Shown here piece after piece: positions 43,770-52,406 of a stretch of 64,000 nucleotides of DNA (position 1 is its first letter; each line of letters starts with the position of its first letter). A program made the position numbers and the translations under genes. The stretch covers positions 1-64,000 of the forward strand of contig NZ_AULH01000011.1 in the NCBI RefSeq assembly GCF_000425185.1, in the 5' to 3' direction. Origin of the DNA: Pleomorphomonas koreensis DSM 23070. Lineage in GTDB: Bacteria > Pseudomonadota > Alphaproteobacteria > Rhizobiales > Pleomorphomonadaceae. Below the pieces are notes generated by a model. It ran no database searches. It was not told where the DNA came from and saw only the letters and a program-made list of their open reading frames with translations.

Positions 43770-45560
43770 TCAGCGGACGGTGACGGTGGCCATGTCCTGC
43801 CCGTCTTCGCTCATGACGTGGGTGGAGCAGGCAAGGCATGGATCGAAGGAGTGCAGCGTCCGGAGGATTTCCAGCGGCTTCTCCGGTTCGGCCATCGGCG
43901 TGTCGAGCAGGGCGGCCTCGAAGGCGCCGATGTTGCCGGCCGGATCGCGCGGCGAGCCGTTCCAGGTGGTCGGCACCACGGCCTGGTAGTTGTCGATCTT
44001 GCCGTCCTTGATGCGGATCCAGTGGCCGAGCGCGCCGCGCGGCGCCTCGGTGAAACCGACGCCCTTGGCCTCCTTCGGCCAGGTGTCCGGCGTCCACTTG
44101 TCGGTGTTGGCGGTCGAGAGATCGCCGGCCTTGATGTTGGCCACCAGCTTGTCCTGGAAGTAGCGCAGCTGATGCACCGCCCACTGGCATTCGAGCGCCC
44201 GCGCCGCCGTGCGGCCGAGCGTCGAGAACAGGGCGGTGAGCGGCAGGCCGAGATCGGTCAAGAGCTTGTCGGCCGGCTCCTTGAACTCCGGCTTGCCCTG
44301 CGCGTAGCCGATGATGTAGCGGGCGAGCGGCCCGACCTCGACGGCACGGCCCTTCCAGCGCGGCGACTTGATGAAGGAGTATTTCGCCGCCTCGTCCACC
44401 GCCTCGATGTTGGTCTTGGTGCCGCGGGCGTTGGGGCCAAGCTCGAAATGCGGCTCGGTGACGCCGTCCCAGGGGTGCAGACCCTTGGTCTCGTCCGGGT
44501 ACTTGTACCAGGAGTGGGTGACGAACTCCTGCACCTCGTCGGGATTGGCGAGATCGATCGGGTGGATCTCGTCGAGCTTGCCATCGAGGATGACGCCGCG
44601 CGGCAGCTTCAGCGAGGCGTCGGAGTAGTCGTTGGCGTGCTCGGGAATGTCGCCGTAGCTCATCACCGAGGTCGACGACAGGCCGCCGCCGTAGAGCCAG
44701 TCCTTGTAGAACGAGCCGATCGCCTTGAGATCGGGCAGGTAGACCTGCTCGACGAAGGCGATCGACTGATCGATGATCGACGAGACGAGGTTGAGCCGCT
44801 CCATGTTGATGGCGCCGACCGCGCCGGTGCCGTCGACGTTGATCGGCGACGGCACGCCGCCGACCAGCCAGTTGGGATGCGGGTTCTTGCCGCCATAGAC
44901 GGTGTGGATCTTGACGATCTCCTTCTGGAAGTCGAGCGCTTCCAGATAGTGGGCGACCGCCATCAGGTTGGCCTCGGGCGGCAGCTTGTAGGCGGGGTGG
45001 CCCCAGTAGCCGTTCTTGAACGGGCCGAGCTGGCCGCTGTCGACGAACTTCTTCAGCCGCCCCTGCAAGTCCTTGAAGTAGCCCGGCGAACTGAGCGGCC
45101 AGTCGGAGATCGACTGGGCCAGCGCGCTGGTCGCCTTGGGGTCGGCCGACAGCGCCGACACCACGTCCACCCAGTCGAGCGCGTGCAGGTGGTAGAAATG
45201 GACCAGATGGTCGTGCACCTGCAGCGTCAGCTGCATGATGTTGCGGATCGAGTTGGCGTTCTCGGGAATCGTGATGCCCAGGGCGTTCTCGACGGCGCGC
45301 ACCGAGGTCAGCGCGTGCGTGCCGGTGCAGACGCCGCAGATGCGCTCGGTGAAGGCCCAGGCGTCGCGCGGGTCGCGGCCCTTCAGGATCACCTCGATGC
45401 CGCGCCACATGGTGCCGGTGGAGACGGCGTTGCGGATGACGTTCTGGTCGTCGACGTTCACCTCGACGCGCATGTGGCCCTCGATGCGCGTCACCGGGTC
45501 GACGACGATGCGGCGGCCGGCATTGTCGAGCTTGAAGCCGTTGGGGGTTTCGATACCCAT
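43770..45560 (-). CDS. hupL: uptake [NiFe]-hydrogenase large subunit HupL
   Basis: Catalytic subunit of 596 aa, group 1. The NiFe ligands are intact: Cys75 and Cys78 in [10 protein letters not shown], and Cys575 and Cys578 in [12 protein letters not shown] 15-residue tail after His581 (starting VMSEDG) is the expected HupD cleavage product. It is exported with HupS through the Tat pathway. The gene lies 58 bases after hupS and before hupC. Confidence 0.98.
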   Translation of the reverse strand: MGIETPNGFKLDNAGRRIVVDPVTRIEGHMRVEVNVDDQNVIRNAVSTGTMWRGIEVILKGRDPRDAWAFTERICGVCTGTHALTSVRAVENALGITIPENANSIRNIMQLTLQVHDHLVHFYHLHALDWVDVVSALSADPKATSALAQSISDWPLSSPGYFKDLQGRLKKFVDSGQLGPFKNGYWGHPAYKLPPEANLMAVAHYLEALDFQKEIVKIHTVYGGKNPHPNWLVGGVPSPINVDGTGAVGAINMERLNLVSSIIDQSIAFVEQVYLPDLKAIGSFYKDWLYGGGLSSTSVMSYGDIPEHANDYSDASLKLPRGVILDGKLDEIHPIDLANPDEVQEFVTHSWYKYPDETKGLHPWDGVTEPHFELGPNARGTKTNIEAVDEAAKYSFIKSPRWKGRAVEVGPLARYIIGYAQGKPEFKEPADKLLTDLGLPLTALFSTLGRTAARALECQWAVHQLRYFQDKLVANIKAGDLSTANTDKWTPDTWPKEAKGVGFTEAPRGALGHWIRIKDGKIDNYQAVVPTTWNGSPRDPAGNIGAFEAALLDTPMAEPEKPLEILRTLHSFDPCLACSTHVMSEDGQDMATVTVR

Positions 45561-45618
45561 GGAGAATTGTCCCGTTGCTGGAAGACCGGCGGGGCGCCAG
45601 GCGCCCGCGCGCCGGCTG

Positions 45619-46725
45619 TTACTGCTGGTCGTGGTGCTCGGTGCGGCGGTGGTGATCGTGCTTGCTGGTCAGGCGCTTGACGGCGGTCGCCGCCGTGTGC
45701 ACCGCCACGCCGCCGATCACCGCGCCGGCCGCCAGCAGGCCGATCTGATCGGCCGTCGCCTCGACGCCGAACTGCCGGATGGTGGTCAGCCGGTCGTAGA
45801 ACGAGCCCTTGTCCCAGAAGCCTTCTTCCGAACAGCCGATGCAGCCGTGGCCCGACTGGATCGGGAAGGAGACGCCGCCGTTCCAGCGCACCGTCGAGCA
45901 GGCGTTGTAGGTGGTCGGGCCCTTGCAGCCCACCTTGTAGAGGCAATAGCCCTTGCGCGCGCTCTCGTCGTCCCAGCTCTCGACGAACTGGCCGGCGTCG
46001 AAATGCGGCCGGCGGTAGCATTTGTCGTGGATGCGCTGCGAGTAGAACATCTTCGGCCGGCCCTGGCGATCGAGTTCGGGCATCTTGCCGAAGGTCAGGA
46101 TGTAGGTGATGACGCCGGTCATCACCTCGGCGATCGGCGGACAGCCGGGTACCTTGATGATCGGCTTGTCGCGGATCACCTTGTCGATCGGCACGGCCTG
46201 CGTCGGATTGGGCTTGGCCGCCTGCACGCAGCCCCAGGAGGCGCAGGCGCCCCAGGCGATCACCGCCATGGCGTCGGCCGCCATCTCCCTGAGCTTCTCG
46301 ACGAACGGCCGGCCGCCGTCGATGCAGTACATGCCGTCCTCGTTGAGCGGCGGATTGCCCTCGACGGCCAGAATGTAGCCGCCCTTGTACTTTTCGCGGG
46401 TTTCCTGAAGGATCGCGTCGGCCTGATGGCCGGCCGCCGCCATGATGGTGTCGTCGTAGTCGAGCGAGATCATCGACAGGATGACGTCCTTGGCCAGCGG
46501 ATGCGCCGAGCGGATGAAGCTCTCCGAGCAGCAGGTGCATTCGAGGCCGTGCATCCAGATCACCGGGATGCGCGGCTTGGTCTCCAGCGCGTGCGCCATC
46601 TCTGTCGCCGCCAGCGGGCCGAGCCCGAGACTTGCCGCCGTCAGGTTGCAGAACTTGACGAAGCTCCGCCGCGTGATCCCCTGCCGCCGGATCACGTCGT
46701 AAAAGGTCTCGGTCGCCGAACCCAT
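45619..46725 (-). CDS. hupS: uptake [NiFe]-hydrogenase small subunit HupS, oxygen-tolerant type
   Basis: Tat-exported Fe-S subunit of 368 aa. The signal contains RRSFVK (19-24) and ends near AHA (44-46). Proximal-cluster cysteines are Cys63, Cys65, Cys66, Cys161, Cys166 and Cys195. The two supernumerary cysteines (65 and 166) and all spacings match the six-Cys [4Fe-3S] site of E. coli Hyd-1, so the enzyme is predicted to be oxygen-tolerant (group 1d). A C-terminal membrane helix ([19 protein letters not shown]) and a His-rich tail follow. Start 46725 is chosen for GGGGGAAC just upstream; the TTG at 46740 is less likely. Confidence 0.97.
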   Translation of the reverse strand: MGSATETFYDVIRRQGITRRSFVKFCNLTAASLGLGPLAATEMAHALETKPRIPVIWMHGLECTCCSESFIRSAHPLAKDVILSMISLDYDDTIMAAAGHQADAILQETREKYKGGYILAVEGNPPLNEDGMYCIDGGRPFVEKLREMAADAMAVIAWGACASWGCVQAAKPNPTQAVPIDKVIRDKPIIKVPGCPPIAEVMTGVITYILTFGKMPELDRQGRPKMFYSQRIHDKCYRRPHFDAGQFVESWDDESARKGYCLYKVGCKGPTTYNACSTVRWNGGVSFPIQSGHGCIGCSEEGFWDKGSFYDRLTTIRQFGVEATADQIGLLAAGAVIGGVAVHTAATAVKRLTSKHDHHRRTEHHDQQ

Positions 46726-46931
46726 GCTGTTCCCCCGCAAAACAACGCTGCGTCCGCCGTCGCCATCAACGCCGAAAGACGCTCCAACGCTCGACTCGCG
46801 AGCATTAGCAATCGCTCACACGGCATAGCCCCCAGTTAAGAATGGGTCCAGATCACAAATCGTAGCGTTGGCTGCACGATCCGGGTTTTCGACGTTGAAA
46901 GAAAGGGATAGGCTGGCGGGGAAGGGAAGAT

Positions 46932-46951
46932 CATACGTAGCTTAGCGTATG
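46932..46951. promoter_or_regulatory. inverted repeat in the hupS / ArsC-like divergent region
   Basis: CATACG (46932-46937) and CGTATG (46946-46951) are separated by 8 bases, in the 286-bp gap between hupS and the ArsC/Spx-like gene. This may be an operator. I found no convincing sigma-54 (GG-N10-GC) or FNR/FixK box in this gap. Confidence 0.3.
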
Positions 46952-47011
46952 GACTTCGGTCCCGTGCCGGCTCCGGAGAGGGCGGATCGGCCACTATCGA
47001 GAGGTTGAGCG

Positions 47012-47368
47012 ATGCCCGTGACAGTCTATGGAATCAAGAACTGCAACACCATGAAGAAGGCCTTCGCCTGGCTCGACGAACATGGCATCGCCTACGACTT
47101 CCACGACTACAAGAAGGTCGGCATCGATCCGCACCGGCTGGCCGGCTGGGTGGCGCGCGCCGGCGGCTGGGAACACGTGATCAACAAGAGCGGCCTTACC
47201 TATCGCGGCCTGCCGGAGACCACCAAGAACAGTCTCGATACCGAGAGTGCCATCGCGGTGATGGTCGCAAAGCCCAGCCTGATCCGCCGCCCGGTGGTCG
47301 AGGCCGAGGGCGGCAAGCTGATCATCGGCTTCTCCGACGAGTCCTTCGCCGTCAGCTTCGAGAAGTAG
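47012..47368 (+). CDS. ArsC/Spx/MgsR family thioredoxin-fold protein
   Basis: A 118-aa protein of the ArsC/Spx superfamily, YffB-like. The N-terminus VTVYGIKNCNTMKKAFAWLDEHGI has the single active-site Cys (about position 11), and KPSLIRRPVV is the second family block. Arsenate reductase function is unlikely to be certain because the ArsC-type resolving pattern is not fully present. It reads away from hupS and its end is adjacent to the stop of the convergent selO. Confidence 0.9.
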   Translation: MPVTVYGIKNCNTMKKAFAWLDEHGIAYDFHDYKKVGIDPHRLAGWVARAGGWEHVINKSGLTYRGLPETTKNSLDTESAIAVMVAKPSLIRRPVVEAEGGKLIIGFSDESFAVSFEK

Positions 47369-48847
47369 TCAGGTGCCGCAGAAGGTCGCCGCCACCCGCT
47401 CCTCGGGGCGCGGCGGCGCCGTGAGGTCGGCATCCTCCGGCCGCTCCTCGAATGGCCGCGTCACCGCCTCGAGCAGTCGCATATAAGCCGAGCCGTCGCC
47501 GTTCTCGACGATGGCGTCGAGCGCCGCCTCGACCCGATGGTTGCGCGGGATGATCGCCGGGTTGATAGCTCGCATCGCCGCGGCGGCCTCGGCGGGCGGG
47601 CGACTGTCGTCGGCGATGCGCGCCTGCCAGGCCGGCAGCCACGTTTCGATGCCGGCCGGCGTTTCGAACAGCGCCAGGAACGGAGCCGCGTCGGCATCGG
47701 CAAGGGCACAGTCGGCGAGGCGGCGGAAGGCGAGGGTGAAATCGGCCTGTCCCGTCTGCATCGCCGTCAGCAGGTTGGTCACCAGGTCGCGATCGCCCGG
47801 CCGCTCGTCGGCAATGCCGATCTTTTCCAGGAAGCGGCCGAAATAGGCCGCCTCGAAGGCGCTGGCGAAGCCGCTCAGCCGCTCCACGGCCAGGGCGACC
47901 GCCGCGTCGCGATCCTCGGACAACAGCGGCAGCAGGCATTCGCCGAAGCGGGCGAGGTTCCACTGGGCAATCTGCGGCTGGCGGCCATAGGCATAGCGGC
48001 CGTGCCGGTCGATGGAACTCAGCACCATGCCCGGCTCATAGGCGTCCATGAAGGCGCATGGGCCGTAATCGATGGTCTCGCCGGAGATGGCCATGTTGTC
48101 GGTGTTCATGACGCCATGGATGAAGCCGACCGCCAGCCATTGGGCGATCAGCCGCGCCTGACGCAGGGCGACGGCTTCGAGCAGCGCCGCATAAGGATTG
48201 GCGGCGCCGGCCACCTCCGGATAGAGGCGGTCGATGACGTAGTCGGCGAGACGGCGGATGCCGTCCGCGTCCGAGCGGTGAGCGAAATACTGGAAGGTGC
48301 CGACGCGGACATGGCTCGCTGCAACCCGCGTCAGCACGGCGCCGGGCAGCGGCCGGTCGCGATGGACGGTCTCGCCGGTGGCGACGGCGGCCAGCGACCG
48401 GGTGGTCGGGATGCCGAAGGCGGACATTGCCTCGCTGACGAGGTACTCGCGCAAGACCGGCCCGATCACCGCCTTGCCGTCGCCGCGCCGCGAGAAGGCG
48501 GTGCGGCCGGAGCCCTTGAGCTGGATGTCGCGCCGCCGGCCGTCGCGGTCGATCACCTCCCCGAGCAGCACCGCCCGGCCATCGCCGAGCGCCGGCACGA
48601 ACTGGCCGAATTGGTGGCCGGCATAGGCGAGCGCCAGCGGCTCGGCGCCGGCCGGCACCTCGGCGCCCGAAAGCATGGCGATTCCCTCAGGGGATGCGAG
48701 TACGCCGGCGTCGAGGCCAAGTTCGTCGGCCAGCGTGGTGTTCAGCACCAGAAGCCGCGGGTCGGGCGCCGGCTCCGGCCGTACCCGCTCGTAGAATCGG
48801 GCTGGCAAGCGGGCGTAGCTGTTGTCGAAGGCGATGGCGAGCGGCAA
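47369..48847 (-). CDS. selO: protein adenylyltransferase SelO (YdiU)
   Basis: Pseudokinase-fold enzyme of about 492 aa that transfers AMP to protein Ser/Thr/Tyr. The N-terminus FDNSYARLPARFYERV, then YAGHQFGQFVPALGDGRAVLLGE, LKGSGRTAFSRRGDGKAV, and HGVMNTDNMAISGETIDYGPCAFMD are signature blocks, including the metal-binding Asn-x3 and DYG elements. TTG 48847 is chosen because GAGGAG lies 6 bases upstream and the conserved part begins directly; an ATG at 49042 would add 65 residues with lower GC and no homology I recognise. Convergent with the ArsC/Spx-like gene. Confidence 0.93.
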   Translation of the reverse strand: MPLAIAFDNSYARLPARFYERVRPEPAPDPRLLVLNTTLADELGLDAGVLASPEGIAMLSGAEVPAGAEPLALAYAGHQFGQFVPALGDGRAVLLGEVIDRDGRRRDIQLKGSGRTAFSRRGDGKAVIGPVLREYLVSEAMSAFGIPTTRSLAAVATGETVHRDRPLPGAVLTRVAASHVRVGTFQYFAHRSDADGIRRLADYVIDRLYPEVAGAANPYAALLEAVALRQARLIAQWLAVGFIHGVMNTDNMAISGETIDYGPCAFMDAYEPGMVLSSIDRHGRYAYGRQPQIAQWNLARFGECLLPLLSEDRDAAVALAVERLSGFASAFEAAYFGRFLEKIGIADERPGDRDLVTNLLTAMQTGQADFTLAFRRLADCALADADAAPFLALFETPAGIETWLPAWQARIADDSRPPAEAAAAMRAINPAIIPRNHRVEAALDAIVENGDGSAYMRLLEAVTRPFEERPEDADLTAPPRPEERVAATFCGT

Positions 48848-49656
48848 GGGCGGCTCCTCGGGGGCTTCCGGCCCGGCTGTCGAAAGGGCGCTCAAAGGCG
48901 CCGGCGGACGATCATGTCTCTCTACGTAGAGTTCTGTAGGATGGCAAACAAGGGTGCGGCAAGGCGGGCCTTCGTCCGAAAGGACAAGGTTGGTCCTCAA
49001 GGAAAAATGTGTGAAATCAATATGTTGTGCTTTGATTCTCATGTCTTGAGTAAGAAGCCAAAGGCGGTCAAACTCTAGCGTTTTGCATTAGAATTATCTA
49101 TTAAGTACTTGAATTAAAAGCATCCTGCTATCCCGTTCATGCGCCCGGCAAGGGGGCTTGCATCGGAAGCTTCATTCTCAAGAGAATCGCTCCTGCGTGC
49201 AGGAGGTTGCATCCGGAACCGGCTTATCTGGCCGATTATGCGCCGACACACTGGAACAGGGTGCGAGTCGTGCCGCCGCCCTGCGCGCCCGCCGGCGTCG
49301 CCAAGGGAATCGCTGGTCTGTCGGTGCCGCACTCCCCGCGATCAAGTCCCTGGTTGCGGGAAGGCGAACTGGCGGCCGGCGCGATTTTGCTGCCGCCAGC
49401 GGGAGTCGAGGTGGACTCGCTGTGACGATTCCGCAACAGACAGGCCAAACTCGAGAAGGCAGAAATCGTTAGGCATAATTCGCCCCTATTCAGCCATAAA
49501 CGGACCTGACTTTATCGCTACAAAACAAGCGTGGAGAGGCACAGGCGCGTCCGGAGCGATGCGTAGCGAGGCACTTCACGGAGGTTCGCGGAACGGAGGC
49601 GATGCCGAGGGCATCGCGGGCCTGAAAGCGGGCGGGGCGGAACGCCGAGAGTAAAC
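48848..49656. other. 809-bp region between selO and exoR
   Basis: AT-richer than its surroundings, particularly 49010-49130. Short frames exist on both strands but none has a convincing start and family. It likely holds the promoters of selO (leftward) and exoR (rightward), which I could not pin down. Confidence 0.5.
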
Positions 49657-50547
49657 ATGTCGGGTGTCTGTGTCAGAAACGTCTGCAAGGTCTCCGTCGT
49701 CCTGTCGCTGGGAGTAATGCTCGGCTCGCAGGCGATGGCCTTCGATCCGCAGTCCGCCGCCAAACAGGATGCGTGCTGCGACGCCGCGACGATGTCCACG
49801 TTGCGCGAAGCTACGCGGGCTTATTACTCGGGTGACAAGCGCGAAGCGGTCACCGGGCTGCTCGCCGCCGCGCAGAGCGGCCACCCCGCCGCCCAGTGGA
49901 AACTCGGCCGCATGTATGCCAAAGGCGACGGCGTCGCCGAGGACGACATGAAGGCCTTCGAGTTCTTCAGCCAGTTGATCTCAGCTCATGGCGAGGACGC
50001 GCCCAGTTCGCCGGATGCGCCGTTCATCTCCAGCGCCTTCGTCGAGGTCGGCTCCTATTATCTGACCGGCATCGCCGACACGGCCATCGTACCGAACGTC
50101 AACCGCGCCCGCGAGATCTTCACCTACGCCGCCTCCTATTTCGGCGACGCGCTCGCCCAGTTGAAGCTCGGCACCATGTATCTCGACGGCGTCGGCGTCG
50201 ATCAGGACCCGCGTCAGGCCGCCCGCTGGTTCCTGCTGGCCGCCCGCAAGGGCCAGATCGACGCCCAGGCCAAGCTCGGCCAGATGCTGGTGCAGGGCGA
50301 CCAGATCGAGCCCAACCCGGTGCACGGCCTGATGTGGCTGACCATTGCCCTGAAGCGCTCCGAACTGATGCACCACGACGATGCCTCCATTCGCGCCGCC
50401 CACGAGGAAGCCTTCTCGCTGGCCAGCGAGGACGAACGCCGCAAGGCCATCGCGCTGGCCGACCAGTGGCTCCTCGACAACGACGCCGCTTTCAGCCAGG
50501 CCTATGTCACGTCGGAGCGCCCCATCGAGGCTTCCGCGACGCGTTGA
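49657..50547 (+). CDS. exoR: ExoR-like periplasmic Sel1-repeat regulator
   Basis: A 296-aa exported protein with Sel1-type repeats. The signal peptide ends near SQAMA, so the mature protein begins AFDPQ, as in rhizobial ExoR. Sel1 repeats are visible: AAQWKLGRMYAKGDGV, AFVEVGSYYLTGIA, AQLKLGTMYLDGVGV and AQAKLGQMLVQG. The block REIFTYAASYFGD is shared with ExoR as I recall it. In Sinorhizobium, ExoR binds ChvG in the periplasm and represses the ChvGI system that controls exopolysaccharide and motility. ExoS/ChvG is not in the window. Identification rests on recognition of sequence blocks. Confidence 0.85.
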   Translation: MSGVCVRNVCKVSVVLSLGVMLGSQAMAFDPQSAAKQDACCDAATMSTLREATRAYYSGDKREAVTGLLAAAQSGHPAAQWKLGRMYAKGDGVAEDDMKAFEFFSQLISAHGEDAPSSPDAPFISSAFVEVGSYYLTGIADTAIVPNVNRAREIFTYAASYFGDALAQLKLGTMYLDGVGVDQDPRQAARWFLLAARKGQIDAQAKLGQMLVQGDQIEPNPVHGLMWLTIALKRSELMHHDDASIRAAHEEAFSLASEDERRKAIALADQWLLDNDAAFSQAYVTSERPIEASATR

Positions 50548-50986
50548 GGGTGAAGACCGGTTGGGGTAACTGTCCGGCGTTGCTCATCCAGCCGGCCAAT
50601 GCTGCTTTCCGGCCTTGAGCCGTCCACAGGATGGAAGCGCACACGAACGCGGCGCCTCAACCTGCACCTTGCCAGTTGATCGAAATCCCCCGCCGTTTCC
50701 CTTGCGTCACTCACGCAACCCCTGCGTCATCCTTCCGCATCCCGCCGCTTCGCATGCTCCATGCCGTGCTCGCGGTTTGGCCTTTCTCTCTCCTGCTCCC
50801 TCCAGCATCGCACCGGATGCTCCGTCCCGTTGAGGCGGAGGGGCATGAATACCCGCTCCCGCCAAGGACGTTACGACTGCTGGATGCGCATCGTCGGCAT
50901 CCGGCCAACTGTGGCGATTGCCGGCGCTCCGCCCGCTCGCGGTCGGTTCGTCTCCGACGGAAGCCAAGATCATCCCGAGGCCGATC
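50548..50986. other. 439-bp convergent gap between exoR and xthA
   Basis: No convincing gene is present. It lies between two converging stops. A weak hairpin (GCCGG...CCGGC around 50593-50617) may be involved in exoR termination, without a T-run. Confidence 0.5.
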
Positions 50987-51769
50987 TCAGATCCTCACCT
51001 CCACCACCACCGGCACGTGGTCGGACGGCTTTTCCCAGTCGCGAACCTCGTCTTCGATGCTCACCCCGGCAATCCGGTCGGCGGCCTGCGGCGAGGCCAG
51101 CACGTGGTCGATGCGGATGCCCCAGTTCCGCTGCCGCGAGCCGGCCTGATAATCCCAGAAGGTGTAGCGGCCCGGCCGGTCGTCGACGGCGCGCAGCGCA
51201 TCCGTCCAGCCGAGGTTGACGATCGAGCGGAAGGCCGCGCGGCTTTGCGGCAGGAACAGCGCATCGCCGGCCCAGACGGCGGGATCGTGGCAATCGCGCG
51301 GCTCGGGGATGACGTTGTAGTCGCCGCAGAGTAGGGTGGCTTCCTCGAGCTTCAGCAGGCCGGCGGCGTGCCGCCGAAGCCGCTCCATCCAGGCGAGCTT
51401 GTAGGCATACTTGTCGCTGCCGGCGGGATTGCCGTTGGGAAGATAGATCGAGGCAACGCGCAGGCTGCCGGCCGGTACGGATACCACGGCCTCCATATAA
51501 CGCGCCTGGGGATCGCCGTCGTCACCGGGCAGACCGTTCCGTACCTCGTCGAGCGGCAGCAGCGACAGGATGGCGACGCCATTGAAGCCTTTCTGGCCGT
51601 GCAGTGCCACGTTGTAGCCCAACCGTTCAAAAGGCTCGGGCGGAAAGGCCTCGTCGATGCACTTGATCTCCTGCAGGCAGACGATGTCGGGCCGGCTCTT
51701 CTCAAGCCAGGCAGACGCCGTCTCGACGCGGGCCCGGACGCCGTTGATGTTCCAAGTGGCGATGCGCAT
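50987..51769 (-). CDS. xthA: exodeoxyribonuclease III
   Basis: AP endonuclease/3' exonuclease of 260 aa for base-excision repair. The EEP-family motifs are all present: MRIATWNINGVRAR, IVCLQEIK with catalytic Glu, SIYLPNGN, CGDYNVIPEPRDCHDP, and SDHVPVVVEV with the catalytic His at the C-terminus. The start at 51769 is fixed by the conserved N-terminus and GGGAG upstream. A LexA-like box lies about 142 bases upstream on the divergent side. Confidence 0.95.
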   Translation of the reverse strand: MRIATWNINGVRARVETASAWLEKSRPDIVCLQEIKCIDEAFPPEPFERLGYNVALHGQKGFNGVAILSLLPLDEVRNGLPGDDGDPQARYMEAVVSVPAGSLRVASIYLPNGNPAGSDKYAYKLAWMERLRRHAAGLLKLEEATLLCGDYNVIPEPRDCHDPAVWAGDALFLPQSRAAFRSIVNLGWTDALRAVDDRPGRYTFWDYQAGSRQRNWGIRIDHVLASPQAADRIAGVSIEDEVRDWEKPSDHVPVVVEVRI

Positions 51770-51910
51770 GAAAACTCCCTGTGCCGCCCCGGACAAGGCG
51801 CGACGGCCGCCGATTCCCTCATGTCCCCTTACGGGAATCCTTGTCATGCACGCATGAACATTTCAAGAACTATTGCATTTTGATCTAGGTTAAGAGCGCA
51901 CTTGACGAAC

Positions 51911-51925
51911 GAACAAAATTAGAAC
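51911..51925. promoter_or_regulatory. LexA box, alphaproteobacterial type
   Basis: GAAC (51911-51914), seven bases, GAAC (51922-51925): an exact match to the alphaproteobacterial SOS box (GTTC-N7-GTTC on the other strand). It is in the divergent gap between xthA (leftward) and the small membrane protein gene (rightward), AT-rich as expected for an operator. Confidence 0.6.
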
Positions 51926-52103
51926 ATCCTGCGTCCTAACACAGAACATGGAGGCGGGGATGACTGTGATAAGTGCCAAGCTCTCTATCGGGGAAATTGA
52001 GTGCGTGCTAGGCATTCGCTACAACCAACCACAATGCATTGAGAACAAAGAGGGATCGCCGCCGTATTTCGGCCGGGTTCTGCCGGGGTTTTTGCGGGAC
52101 GAG

Positions 52104-52262
52104 ATGCCGACGGTGCGCGATTTCACGCTTTCTCCGCGCGAGCGGCTGGCCTCGGCCATCGCCTCGGCCGCCATTGTCCGCGACGTGGCGGCGCTCGGCG
52201 CCCTGGTGCTGTTCGGCACCATGCTGGTGCTGATCCTGAGTTCGGCCGACCTTTTGGTCTGA
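52104..52262 (+). CDS. small single-span membrane protein, possibly SOS-regulated
   Basis: A 52-aa protein of unknown function. A basic/polar N-terminus (VRDFTLSPRERLAS) is followed by a hydrophobic segment (AALGALVLFGTMLVLIL) that is very likely a transmembrane helix. ATG 52104 is chosen because high-GC third positions begin there; upstream codons are AT-rich. A longer form from ATG 51960 (100 aa) has a strong GGAGG site (51950-51954) and remains possible. A LexA box lies 179 bases (or 35 bases for the long form) upstream. Size, topology and context recall SOS-induced division inhibitors such as SidA, without sequence proof. Confidence 0.55.
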   Translation: MPTVRDFTLSPRERLASAIASAAIVRDVAALGALVLFGTMLVLILSSADLLV

Positions 52263-52406
52263 GCCGTTTCTGCGGATGTGCGTCAACTTTTCCACAAGCC
52301 GGCGGTTCCGCCCTGGAAAATGCTCCGATCGCTCGTCCGGATGAGATAGCGTCATGGCCGCTAACCTGCCGGTGGGGCAGGACGGCGCCAACCGGGACCT
52401 CGAACG

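Noticed and set aside
42460-45408. A very long frame containing hupD extended through hupC and hupL
   Set aside because: Only the last 186 residues are HupD, which has its own ATG and correct N-terminal motif at 43020. The rest is out of frame with hupC and hupL.
46726-47011. Sigma-54 promoter (GG-N10-GC) or FNR/FixK box for hupS
   Set aside because: The best candidates, such as the TTGCT near 46811, do not have GG at the right distance, and no TTGAT-N4-ATCAA occurs. I could not support either element.
47369-49042. SelO with a 65-residue N-terminal extension from ATG 49042
   Set aside because: The extension has lower GC and no recognised homology, while TTG 48847 has GAGGAG at 6 bases and starts exactly at the conserved domain.
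49207-49425. A 72-codon frame upstream of exoR
   Set aside because: Starts with TTG directly abutting AGGAGG (no spacing), no family resemblance, and overlapping frames of similar quality.
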